Part shown: piece after piece, positions 56,090 to 64,000 of the stretch
Layout of the letters: every line of letters begins with the position of its first letter
Numbering within the stretch: the stretch's first letter is position 1
Assembly: GCA_019695035.1 (NCBI GenBank)
Contig: JAIBAU010000009.1
Span: forward strand, 28,286 to 92,285
Source: Caulobacteraceae bacterium
GTDB lineage: Bacteria; Pseudomonadota; Alphaproteobacteria; Caulobacterales; Caulobacteraceae
Length of the DNA: 64,000 nt
Direction: 5' to 3'
Notes under the pieces: generated by a model
The model's input: only the letters and a program-made list of their open reading frames with translations
Told to the model about the DNA's origin: nothing
Databases searched by the model: none
Translations under genes and position numbers: made by a program

Positions 56090-57082
56090 ATGACCACACC
56101 GATCAGCCCGACCTTCGCCGATGTCCAGGACGCCGCGGTCCGCCTGCGCGGCCATGCGGTGGTGACGCCTCTCATCGAGAATGCGGCGCTGAACGAGCGG
56201 GTCGGCGGGAGGGTGCTTCTGAAGTGTGAGACGCTTCAGGTATCGGGCAGCTTCAAGTTCCGCGGCGCCTACAACCGCATCAGCCGGTTTTCAGACGATG
56301 AAAAGGCGCGCGGCGTGGTGGCCTATTCCTCAGGCAACCATGCCCAGGGCGTCGCGGCGGCGGCGCAACGCATTGGCACGCGAGCGCTGATCGTCATGCC
56401 TCACGACTGCCCGCAGGTGAAGGTCGACGGCGTGAAGGCCTTCGGCGGCGAGGTGCGCCTCTACGACCGCTGGACGGAGAGCCGCGAGGAAATCGGGGCA
56501 CAGATCGCCGCCGAGCGTGGATCGGTGCTGGTGCCGCCCTTCGACGATTTCCACGTCATGGCCGGCCAGGGTACGGCGGGGCTGGAGATGGCCGAGCAGG
56601 CGAAGTCGCTCGGGGTCACGTTCGACGCCGTCAGCGCCCCGGCCTCGGGCGGTGGCCTGGTCGGCGGCATTGCGCTGGCGTTCGAGGCCCTTAGTCCCGC
56701 TACCGAGGTCTATGTTGCAGAGCCCGCCGCATACAACGACCACGCCCTGTCGCTGACGGCGCACGAACGCGTCGGCCATGCGCCCAACCCGCCTCCGTCG
56801 TTCTGCGACGCCCTGATGGCGCCCCGGCCCGGCGACGTGACCTGGCCGGTCAACTCCCGCCTGCTGAAAGGGGCCGTCTCGGCCACCGATGCTGAAGTCG
56901 CCGAAGCCATGCGCTTCGCTTTCCGATGGCTGAAGCTGGTGGTCGAACCCGGCGGCGCCTGTGCCCTTGCCTGCCTCCTGAACGGCTCCATCGACGCCCA
57001 GGGACGCGTGATCGGCATAGTGCTGTCGGGCGGCAACGTCGATCCCGGCCTTTACGCTGAGGTCATCGCCGGAAGGCGCTAG
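56090..57082 (+). CDS. PLP-dependent threonine/serine dehydratase-like enzyme
   Basis: A 330-residue fold-type II PLP enzyme. The Schiff-base lysine is K56 in VSGSFKFRGAYNR. The phosphate-binding glycine loop is ASGGGLVGGIAL, and VAYSSGNHAQGVAAAAQ is the asparagine loop. The length and absence of an ACT regulatory domain fit catabolic threonine dehydratase, serine racemase or hydroxyaspartate ammonia-lyase. Sequence alone does not separate these. It converges on the sulfatase-like gene with a 3-base gap. Confidence 0.85.
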   Translation: MTTPISPTFADVQDAAVRLRGHAVVTPLIENAALNERVGGRVLLKCETLQVSGSFKFRGAYNRISRFSDDEKARGVVAYSSGNHAQGVAAAAQRIGTRALIVMPHDCPQVKVDGVKAFGGEVRLYDRWTESREEIGAQIAAERGSVLVPPFDDFHVMAGQGTAGLEMAEQAKSLGVTFDAVSAPASGGGLVGGIALAFEALSPATEVYVAEPAAYNDHALSLTAHERVGHAPNPPPSFCDALMAPRPGDVTWPVNSRLLKGAVSATDAEVAEAMRFAFRWLKLVVEPGGACALACLLNGSIDAQGRVIGIVLSGGNVDPGLYAEVIAGRR

Positions 57083-57085
57083 GCC

Positions 57086-58768
57086 CTACTTCCTTTTTTC
57101 CTTGCGCGCGTCGAAGAGCTGCGGGTCGGAATCGGTAAAGCCGTAGCGGCTCGACTTGGCCTGCAACTTGCCGCCCTTCGGGAGCGGCACGGGCCCGCGA
57201 TACAGGGTCCAGCGGTCCGTCTCGCGCAGCCGCCATTCGATCGTCGACCCCGGCGTCAGCGCTTCCATAACCACGCGGTTCCCCACGAGTCGAAGCACCG
57301 GAGGCGCGGTGACAGGGGTCTGGCCCGCCGGTTGGTATCGGTCGCGCAGGTCGCTGGTGGAATCAAACGACAGGTCCGGTGTCATGCCGTTGAAGGCGAT
57401 CAGGGCCGCTCGCAGCCGCTGGACGTCCGAGACGTGGCCCGCATCGGCGGCCAGGTTGCGCATCTGGGCCGGATCGGCGCGCAGGTCGTAGAGCTCGATC
57501 TCCGCTCGAGGATTGGTCTGGTTGGGCCCCAGAGACGGCGCTGCGCCCCCCTGCCCCTGCACGGCGTCATAAAGGTCCCCACGCCTGGCCAGATCCCAAA
57601 GCCGGGTCTTCGGTGTGGCGTTCAGGATGAACAGGTATCGGCCGTCGCGGACCGCGCGGGCGCGCTCGAACACCGCGCCGACCCGGTTCTGGATCGAGAA
57701 TGCGAAAGACGCCGGCGGCGCCGGGCGGGCGGAGAGGCGATCGCGTCCCTGCACCCAGGCCATGGGGCGCTGCCGGGCCAGGGAAACGATCGACGGAGAC
57801 AGGTCGACTCCGGAGAACAGGGCCCGGTTGACGGAGCCGCGGCCACGTCCGTCGGGATAGCGCACGATCAGGGGCGTGCGAACCCCGGAGTCGTAGAGGG
57901 TGCGCTCGCCGCGAGGCCAGGGCGCGCCGGTGCGGGCCGTGACGATGATGATGGTGTTGCTGAGCGCCCCGGTCTGCTTCAGGCGGGCCACAGCCTCGCC
58001 GACTTGCCGGTCAAGCAGGGCGATCCGCTGGTAGCGCGCCTTCAGGGCCGCCCGCACCGCGGGGGTATCGGGGAGATACGGGGGCGCCACGATCCGGGCT
58101 GCATCGATGGACGGCGGGGCGACCGGCTTTTCCTTCTTCGCGAAAAGGTTTTCGAAGAAGCCCTTCTTTTTGGGCTTGGGCGCGTCCTTGTCGTCCAGGG
58201 GCAAGGTCGTCGCCTCGATCACGCCCAGGAAGGGCTGGGGCACGTCGATGGACGGCCAGGTCACGCCCGCCCCCCGCTCGTCGTCGTCCCACAGGCCGCT
58301 GGTCCCGCCGAACGGATCGTTCTTGGGTCCCACGCGGAACGTGAAGTAGCCGGCGCGGCGCAGCAGCTCGGGAAAGGCCTTCACCTCGGGCTGGGGCGCC
58401 ACGTTCCAGCCGCGCGGGCCGTTCCAGTCCTGGATCACGCCCAGGGTCTGGGGGTACATCCCGGTCAGCATGGCGGCCCACGCGGCCCCCGAGGAGCCCG
58501 AAGCGCCGTAGGCGTTCACGTAGGTCACTCCCTCGCGGGCGAGGGCGTCGATGTTCGGGGTCAGCGCCGCACGGTCGCCGTAGGCGCCCAGTTCGGGACC
58601 GAGCGCATCGGCGACGAAGAGAAGGATGTTCGGGCGCGTCTCGTTCTGGGACCGCGGGCTGATGCTCGGGGTGTGCTTCGGCTGGCAGGCGGCTGTCCCC
58701 AGCATCAGGAAGACGCCGAGGAGGCCAAGGAATTTTCGGAAACTCTTGCCGTCCAACCGGAACGTCAT
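57086..58768 (-). CDS. Sulfatase-like lipoprotein lacking catalytic residues (pseudoenzyme)
   Basis: A 560-residue alkaline-phosphatase-superfamily protein with a signal peptide and probable lipidation cysteine (GVFLMLGTAACQPKHT, C near residue 28). The fold is recognised from RPNILLFVADALGPELGAYG, LTPNIDALAREGVTYVNAYG, MLTGMYPQTLG and YDSGVRTPLIVRYPDG. The formylglycine motif CxPxR is replaced by SGAAW. The metal-binding VADDxG is VADALG, and the usual DHG block reads TARTGAPW. Catalysis is therefore unlikely. Residues about 200-225 are a Lys-rich insert (KPKKKGFFENLFAKKEK). A GTG at 58774 is an alternative start. Confidence 0.82.
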   Translation of the reverse strand: MTFRLDGKSFRKFLGLLGVFLMLGTAACQPKHTPSISPRSQNETRPNILLFVADALGPELGAYGDRAALTPNIDALAREGVTYVNAYGASGSSGAAWAAMLTGMYPQTLGVIQDWNGPRGWNVAPQPEVKAFPELLRRAGYFTFRVGPKNDPFGGTSGLWDDDERGAGVTWPSIDVPQPFLGVIEATTLPLDDKDAPKPKKKGFFENLFAKKEKPVAPPSIDAARIVAPPYLPDTPAVRAALKARYQRIALLDRQVGEAVARLKQTGALSNTIIIVTARTGAPWPRGERTLYDSGVRTPLIVRYPDGRGRGSVNRALFSGVDLSPSIVSLARQRPMAWVQGRDRLSARPAPPASFAFSIQNRVGAVFERARAVRDGRYLFILNATPKTRLWDLARRGDLYDAVQGQGGAAPSLGPNQTNPRAEIELYDLRADPAQMRNLAADAGHVSDVQRLRAALIAFNGMTPDLSFDSTSDLRDRYQPAGQTPVTAPPVLRLVGNRVVMEALTPGSTIEWRLRETDRWTLYRGPVPLPKGGKLQAKSSRYGFTDSDPQLFDARKEKRK

Positions 58769-58881
58769 ATGCACGCTGACCTTTCGCCGCCCCCGGCCCC
58801 GGCCGCCCTGACTGCACATCCCTTGCCATTAGAGGACACAGGCGGGCGTGTCACCCGGCGCCCGGCGCGCTATCAGGTCCC

Positions 58882-59679
<798 letters not shown>

Positions 59680-59809
59680 GACTTTCCTTGCCGGGCAGGA
59701 GCGCCGGGGCGCAACTCGGGGCGGAACCGTGGCCGTGGGCGCCCTACCCTTGCCGCAGACGGGGCAGACCCTCTACCATGACCGTGTTCGGTGAGGGGAA
59801 TTTGCAGTA

Positions 59810-62800
59810 ATGAAATCAAAGCTCTGGATGGCGGCACGCCTGTTCCTGACGCTCGGCCTGCTGGCCGGAGCCGGCCTCTCTGCCGAGGCGGCGCCGGCCA
59901 GACCCGCCCCTTCGGCGGCGACAGCCCCAAACCCCACCCTGAACGCCCGCGTTGTCGGACGAGGCGGGGTCAGCGTCAGCGACGCTGACGCGCTTCGCAT
60001 CGGCCGCCTCGACATCGACGTGAGGATCGCCGGCCGCATGGCCGAGACGACGCTCGTCGCCACCTTCCTCAACCCCTCCGCCCAGACCCTGGAGGGCGAC
60101 TTCCTGCTTGATCTCCCGGCGGGTTCGGTCGTCACCGGCTACGGTCTGGATGTGAACGACCACATGATCGACGGGGTCCTGGTCAATCGGATGAAGGGTG
60201 TGGAGGCGTACGAGAACCGGGTCCGGGCCGGCGTCGACCCCGGACTGGCCGAGGTGACCCGCACCGGCGCCTTCCGCACCCACGTCTTCCCCATTCTTCC
60301 TGGCAAGGGCCGCACCGTCCGGCTGAGTTTCGCCAGCCCCATCGCTGTGGGCGGGGACTACCGCCTGCCCCTGGCCAACCTGCAGCCCGTGGGCGCCATG
60401 CGGATCTCGGCCGCCAACGGATCGATCCGCTACGACGGGCGCGTGGCGGATGGGGAGCTGAGGTTGAGCAACGCCCGCCTGACGGGAGAACTCCGCATCG
60501 CCCCGCGCCCCGCCGCCACCGTTGAAGCGGCGCGTCACCACACGGGCAAGACCTTCATCGAGGTCGCCGACACGCTCGGCGCGCGCGGCGTCGCCGCGCC
60601 CGACACCCGCCGGATCCGCATCTACTGGGACCGGTCGCTCTCGCATCGAGACGACGATCTCGCAGCGGAGATCGCGCTCGCCGAGCGCTACGCCGAAACC
60701 GTCAAGCCGCAGGCGATCGATCTGGTGCTCTTCAACTCGGATGCGCCGGTCACGCGGACCCTGCAGGGCCCCGACCTGGCCGGTCAGCTACGTGCGGCCC
60801 TCAGATCGGTCGACTATATGGGGGCCACCTCGCTTCGAGGGGTGTTCGAGCAGGGTCGGCCCGCCGCCGGTCAGTGCCTGGTGTTTTCTGATGGAAACAT
60901 CGACCTCGACGACTTCAACGCCTCAGGCCAGGACTGCGCCCTGTTCACGATCTCGTCGGCGGCGGACGCGGATCGCGGCTTCCTCGCGACCCTGGCGTCG
61001 CGGTCTGGCGGCGAGCACTTCGACCTCAGCCGCATGACCGGCGATCAGGCGATGGCGCGGCTGATCAGCCGCAACCTGCGCGTGACCGGCGTCACCGACG
61101 CCGCCGGCGCCCGCCTCGATTTCGTGGCCCTGCCGGCGCCGGACGGCGGTTTCCGTCTCATCGCGCCGGCGCCGGAACGGGGAGGCAGCCTCACGGTCAG
61201 CCTGAGCGGGGGTGAGCCGCGCCGGTACCGGATTCCGGACGGCGAGGTGGTGGTCCATGACGGCCTGGGCGCCCTGTGGGCCCGCGCTCAGCTCTCCTCC
61301 ATGTCCGCCCAGGCGCGTCCCGACCACGCCGAGGTCGAACGGTTCGCGCGCCGGTGGTCGGTCGCCGACGGCTCGGTGGTCTTCGTGGTGCTGGAGACCG
61401 CCCGGGACTACGCCGAGGCCGAGATCGCGCCGCCCCAGAACGCCGGCAAGCTGATCATCGACGAATATCGCGAACTCGCTTCCGCCCGGGAAAAGTCCAA
61501 GGCCGCGGAACGGGAGGCGCGCCTCTCCAAGATCCTGGCGATGTGGGAGGAACAGAAGTCCTGGTGGAACAAGACCTACGCCTTCCCGCGCGAGCGCCTC
61601 ACCGCACAGGGCGCCTCGGTGCGTGAGGCGCGGCGGCAGGAACGGGAAAGCCGCGACCTCGCGGCGGGTTCTCCCCCGCCCCCGCCGCCGCCGCCCCCGG
61701 CTCCGCCGCCACCCCCGGTGATGTCGGCAGAGGCGGCCGCCGACGAGGTCACCGTGACGGCCTCCCGTGCGACCTCGGGGCCGGCAGGGCCGGCGGCCTC
61801 AGGCGCTGCCGGCCGACCGATCGCGATCGAGATCGGCGAGTGGAAGCCCGATCGGCCTTACCTCAAGGCGCTGGACGAGGCGCCCCCCGAGCAGTTCTGG
61901 AGCGTGTATCGTGAGCAGGAGAAGGTGAACGGCGCCCTGCCCGCCTTCTACTTCGACGTGGCCGAATGGCTCTTCCGCAAGGGCCGCGCGGAGGACGCGC
62001 GCCGGGTGGTCGTGAATGTCCTCGAGTTGCCGGTGGCGGACCAGACGACCCTGATCGTCCTGGCCGACCGTCTGATGCGCTACGGCGAGACGGATCGCGC
62101 GATCTGGGTCTACGAGAAGGTCCTCTACCTCGACCCGGACCGCCCGCAGCCGCGGCGCAACCTCGCCCTGGCTCTGATCCAGCGCGCCGAGCGCAACCTG
62201 ACCCGTAGCGCCCGCCCGATCGCGCACGAACCCAGGGACGACTATCAGCGCGCGCTCGACCTGCTGACCGAAGTCGTCATGCGGCCGTGGGAAGGCCGCT
62301 ACGACGGGGTGGAGATGATCGCCCTGATGGAGGCCAACCGGATCCTGCCGCGCGTCCGGGACTTCGGCGGGACGGTGGCGCTGGATAGCCGGCTCGCCGA
62401 TCTCCTCGACACCGACCTGCGGATCATTCTGGAGTGGAACACCGACCACACCGACATGGACCTGTGGGTCGACGAGCCCTCCGGCGAACGCGCCATCTAC
62501 AGCCATCCCCGCACGGTGATCGGGGGCCGGCTCTCGAATGACATGACCCAGGGTTACGGGCCGGAGGAATACCTGCTGCGGCGGGCCATGCCCGGAACCT
62601 ACGAGGTTCGCGTCAACGTCTATGCCTCCGACCGTCTCAATCCCAACGGCGGCACGGTCGTGCGGGCCCGCATCTTCCGCAATTGGGGCCGGCCGGACCA
62701 GGAGGAGCAGACGCTTGAGCTGGAGCTGACCAAGGGTGCGAGGGGGACCCAGTTGGTGGGCAAGATCCAGGTCGGCGGGCCGCGGACACCTGCTCCCCGC

Positions 62801-62827
62801 CGTATGCGCCCGCCGCGGACTCAGTAG
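59810..62827 (+). CDS. Secreted VIT-domain protein with DUF2135-like C-terminus
   Basis: A 1005-residue protein with a signal peptide (LWMAARLFLTLGLLAGAGLSA). The VIT domain spans about residues 50-185 (VATFLNPSAQTLEGDFLLDL, VNRMKGVEAYENRVRAGVDP). A vWA-like domain at about 262-400 has IRIYWDRSLS in place of a clear MIDAS. A helical segment precedes a Pro-rich linker (about 620-640), and a DEVTVTASRA segment sits at 645. A TPR-like region (about 690-820) is followed by DUF2135-like IILEWNTDHTDMDLWVDEPS and MPGTYEVRVNVYASDR. The role is probably envelope-associated. GAGGGG lies 9 bases before the ATG. Confidence 0.83.
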   Translation: MKSKLWMAARLFLTLGLLAGAGLSAEAAPARPAPSAATAPNPTLNARVVGRGGVSVSDADALRIGRLDIDVRIAGRMAETTLVATFLNPSAQTLEGDFLLDLPAGSVVTGYGLDVNDHMIDGVLVNRMKGVEAYENRVRAGVDPGLAEVTRTGAFRTHVFPILPGKGRTVRLSFASPIAVGGDYRLPLANLQPVGAMRISAANGSIRYDGRVADGELRLSNARLTGELRIAPRPAATVEAARHHTGKTFIEVADTLGARGVAAPDTRRIRIYWDRSLSHRDDDLAAEIALAERYAETVKPQAIDLVLFNSDAPVTRTLQGPDLAGQLRAALRSVDYMGATSLRGVFEQGRPAAGQCLVFSDGNIDLDDFNASGQDCALFTISSAADADRGFLATLASRSGGEHFDLSRMTGDQAMARLISRNLRVTGVTDAAGARLDFVALPAPDGGFRLIAPAPERGGSLTVSLSGGEPRRYRIPDGEVVVHDGLGALWARAQLSSMSAQARPDHAEVERFARRWSVADGSVVFVVLETARDYAEAEIAPPQNAGKLIIDEYRELASAREKSKAAEREARLSKILAMWEEQKSWWNKTYAFPRERLTAQGASVREARRQERESRDLAAGSPPPPPPPPPAPPPPPVMSAEAAADEVTVTASRATSGPAGPAASGAAGRPIAIEIGEWKPDRPYLKALDEAPPEQFWSVYREQEKVNGALPAFYFDVAEWLFRKGRAEDARRVVVNVLELPVADQTTLIVLADRLMRYGETDRAIWVYEKVLYLDPDRPQPRRNLALALIQRAERNLTRSARPIAHEPRDDYQRALDLLTEVVMRPWEGRYDGVEMIALMEANRILPRVRDFGGTVALDSRLADLLDTDLRIILEWNTDHTDMDLWVDEPSGERAIYSHPRTVIGGRLSNDMTQGYGPEEYLLRRAMPGTYEVRVNVYASDRLNPNGGTVVRARIFRNWGRPDQEEQTLELELTKGARGTQLVGKIQVGGPRTPAPRRMRPPRTQ

Positions 62828-64000
62828 GTCAGGCGCAGGCCCGCCCGCAGAGTGCGCGGCGGGCCAAGACCCTCGGTCCCGCCGGCGGTTTCACTGACCT
62901 CGAGGTTGGCGTCGAACAGGTTTGCAGCGGCGACGTAGACCGCGGCGTGGGGCGCCACGCGCCACTCGGCGCGCAGGTCGAGGGTGGCCGAAGCGGACAG
63001 CACGCGGCTGTTCAGGTCGTCCTCGAATCGGGGTCCCTCCCAACGCAGAGTCACCGACAGCGTAACCGGCGGGGCGACGGCCCAGTCGGCTCCCGCGACC
63101 ACGGTCCAGACCGGCGCCTGGGCCGGACGCAGGCCCGTGAGTTGAGGGGCGTCGGTCCCTCCGTCCACGCGCGCCGCCGTGTAGTCGCCCGCCAGCCGCC
63201 ATTGCAGGGTGTCGGTGATCCGGCGTTCGAGAGAGACCTCAAGCCCGATCGCGTCGATGCGGCCCGCATTGCGCCGCTCGCGCAACACCCCGCCGGCCGG
63301 CACGAAGCCGGCCCGGGGAAACAGGCCCGGCCCAACCCCGATGGTGACATTGGCGACCGGGTCTTCAATGCGGTTCCAGAACAAGGTCAGCGCCAGTCGC
63401 CCGTCGTCGTCGCCGCCCTGCAGCCCGGTTTCCAGCCCATACAGGCGTTCCGGCTCCAGAGCCGGGTTGGACTCCGTGATGTCAGCGCCTACGCGGAACG
63501 GACGGTGCAGTTCATTCAGGGTGGGGGGCCGGAAGCCGGAATAGGCGGCGCCTCTCCAGGCGAAGCCGCCGCCGAATTCGCGGCGCACGCCGAGGCGGCC
63601 GGACAGCACCACGCCGCTGCGGTCCTCCGGATGCTCCTTCAGGGTGACGCCGCCGGCGGCTGCATCGCGCTCGATGCGAAGGCCGTCCGTGGTCGCCCAG
63701 TGGTCCGCCCTCACGCCGCCGGCGAACAGCCAGTCCCCCCGCGGTCGCCAGGCGCCCTCAGCGTAGAGCCCGGCCACCGAAGCGGCGCCGCCGGCGCGCC
63801 GGGATCGCGTGTAGGTCCCCCCCAGATACCGAAAATCCTCGCGGACCTCTCCATCGGCGAAGCGAGCGTCCGTCCCCAGTTCCCAACTCCACCGTTCGGC
63901 GGACCTGCGAAGCGCGGCGTTGAGTCCCCAGCCGAGGGCGGGGGTGTCGTGCTGGTCGTTGGCGGGGGTCGTGGTCGAGCGATCCGGCGACACGCTCACC
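62821..64000 (-). CDS. TonB-dependent receptor, C-terminal beta-barrel (partial)
   Basis: 393 residues of the C-terminal barrel are present; the 5' end with the plug runs off the window. Barrel features include FAWRGAAYSGFRPPTLNELH, the typical TBDR strand, and LEPERLYGLETGLQGG. The C-terminal block is VAAANLFDANLEVSETAGG then RTLRAGLRLTY, ending in an aromatic residue. These receptors import siderophores, cobalamin or oligosaccharides using TonB. The ligand is unknown. Its stop overlaps the VIT-protein 3' end by 7 bases. Confidence 0.9.
   Translation of the reverse strand, partial: VSVSPDRSTTTPANDQHDTPALGWGLNAALRRSAERWSWELGTDARFADGEVREDFRYLGGTYTRSRRAGGAASVAGLYAEGAWRPRGDWLFAGGVRADHWATTDGLRIERDAAAGGVTLKEHPEDRSGVVLSGRLGVRREFGGGFAWRGAAYSGFRPPTLNELHRPFRVGADITESNPALEPERLYGLETGLQGGDDDGRLALTLFWNRIEDPVANVTIGVGPGLFPRAGFVPAGGVLRERRNAGRIDAIGLEVSLERRITDTLQWRLAGDYTAARVDGGTDAPQLTGLRPAQAPVWTVVAGADWAVAPPVTLSVTLRWEGPRFEDDLNSRVLSASATLDLRAEWRVAPHAAVYVAAANLFDANLEVSETAGGTEGLGPPRTLRAGLRLTY

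Noticed and set aside
53472..56093. Plus-strand open frame of about 873 codons opposite EF-G-like and glpK.
   Set aside because: It spans two convincing genes and the gap between them and shows no domain. It is a codon-bias artefact.
57086..58768. Assignment as an active arylsulfatase.
   Set aside because: The formylglycine site and metal ligands are all substituted.

Overview
This 64 kb window is GC-rich, dense chromosomal DNA, most likely from an alphaproteobacterium of the Caulobacteraceae type (Caulobacter, Phenylobacterium, Brevundimonas). That placement is an inference from base composition, short gaps, frequent GTG/TTG starts, a TonB-dependent receptor, a Caulobacter-like promoter motif and the mix of aromatic-acid and polysaccharide genes. 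No gap between called genes exceeds about 206 bases. I saw no tRNA, rRNA, CRISPR array, insertion sequence or prophage gene.

Region 1 (1-7243, minus strand) is one tightly overlapped operon for CoA-dependent aerobic breakdown of an ortho-substituted benzoate, best read as 2-aminobenzoate (anthranilate), with salicylate as the alternative. It encodes a flavin monooxygenase/Old-Yellow-Enzyme fusion, a short-chain dehydrogenase, an enoyl-CoA hydratase, an acyl-CoA dehydrogenase, a small membrane protein, an aryl-CoA ligase and a hotdog thioesterase cut by the window edge. A secreted S9 peptidase is divergent from it (7389-9464). Region 2 (9548-14892, minus) is a complete branched-chain 2-oxoacid dehydrogenase operon: E1 alpha, E1 beta, a two-lipoyl E2, and E3.

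Region 3 (15042-36976) is a polysaccharide locus of the group 2, ABC-transporter-dependent capsule type. WecB and WecC make UDP-ManNAcA. KpsM/T/E/D form the export machine, and KpsC/KpsS make the Kdo linker. Between them lies a module present twice: a GT4 glycosyltransferase with a coiled-coil N-terminus, translationally coupled to a heparinase II/III-like protein. An oppositely oriented Asp-box (sialidase-like) protein separates the two copies. None of these three putative glycan-cleaving proteins shows a signal peptide, so they may act on the polymer in the cytoplasm.

Region 4 (36973-47551) holds a ThDP enzyme with an aldehyde dehydrogenase, a DUF4173-type membrane protein with a two-component system, and a glutarate catabolism pair (CaiB/BaiF CoA-transferase and glutaryl-CoA dehydrogenase) around a DUF6356-like gene.

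Region 5 (47363-51556) is the most unusual part. An NfrB-like membrane glycosyltransferase carries C-terminal MshEN-type repeats, which bind c-di-GMP in known families. It is paired with a POTRA/beta-barrel protein of the ShlB/FhaC (TpsB) family, and no TpsA exoprotein gene is nearby. A strong RNA hairpin overlaps the ribosome binding site of the barrel gene. I propose this as a candidate c-di-GMP-controlled polysaccharide synthesis and secretion system.

Region 6 (51647-64000) contains a PH-domain membrane protein, an EF-G-like GTPase, glycerol kinase, a PLP-dependent threonine/serine dehydratase, a sulfatase-like protein that lacks its catalytic residues, a SpoU-family RNA methyltransferase, a large VIT/DUF2135 secreted protein, and the C-terminal barrel of a TonB-dependent receptor that runs off the window.
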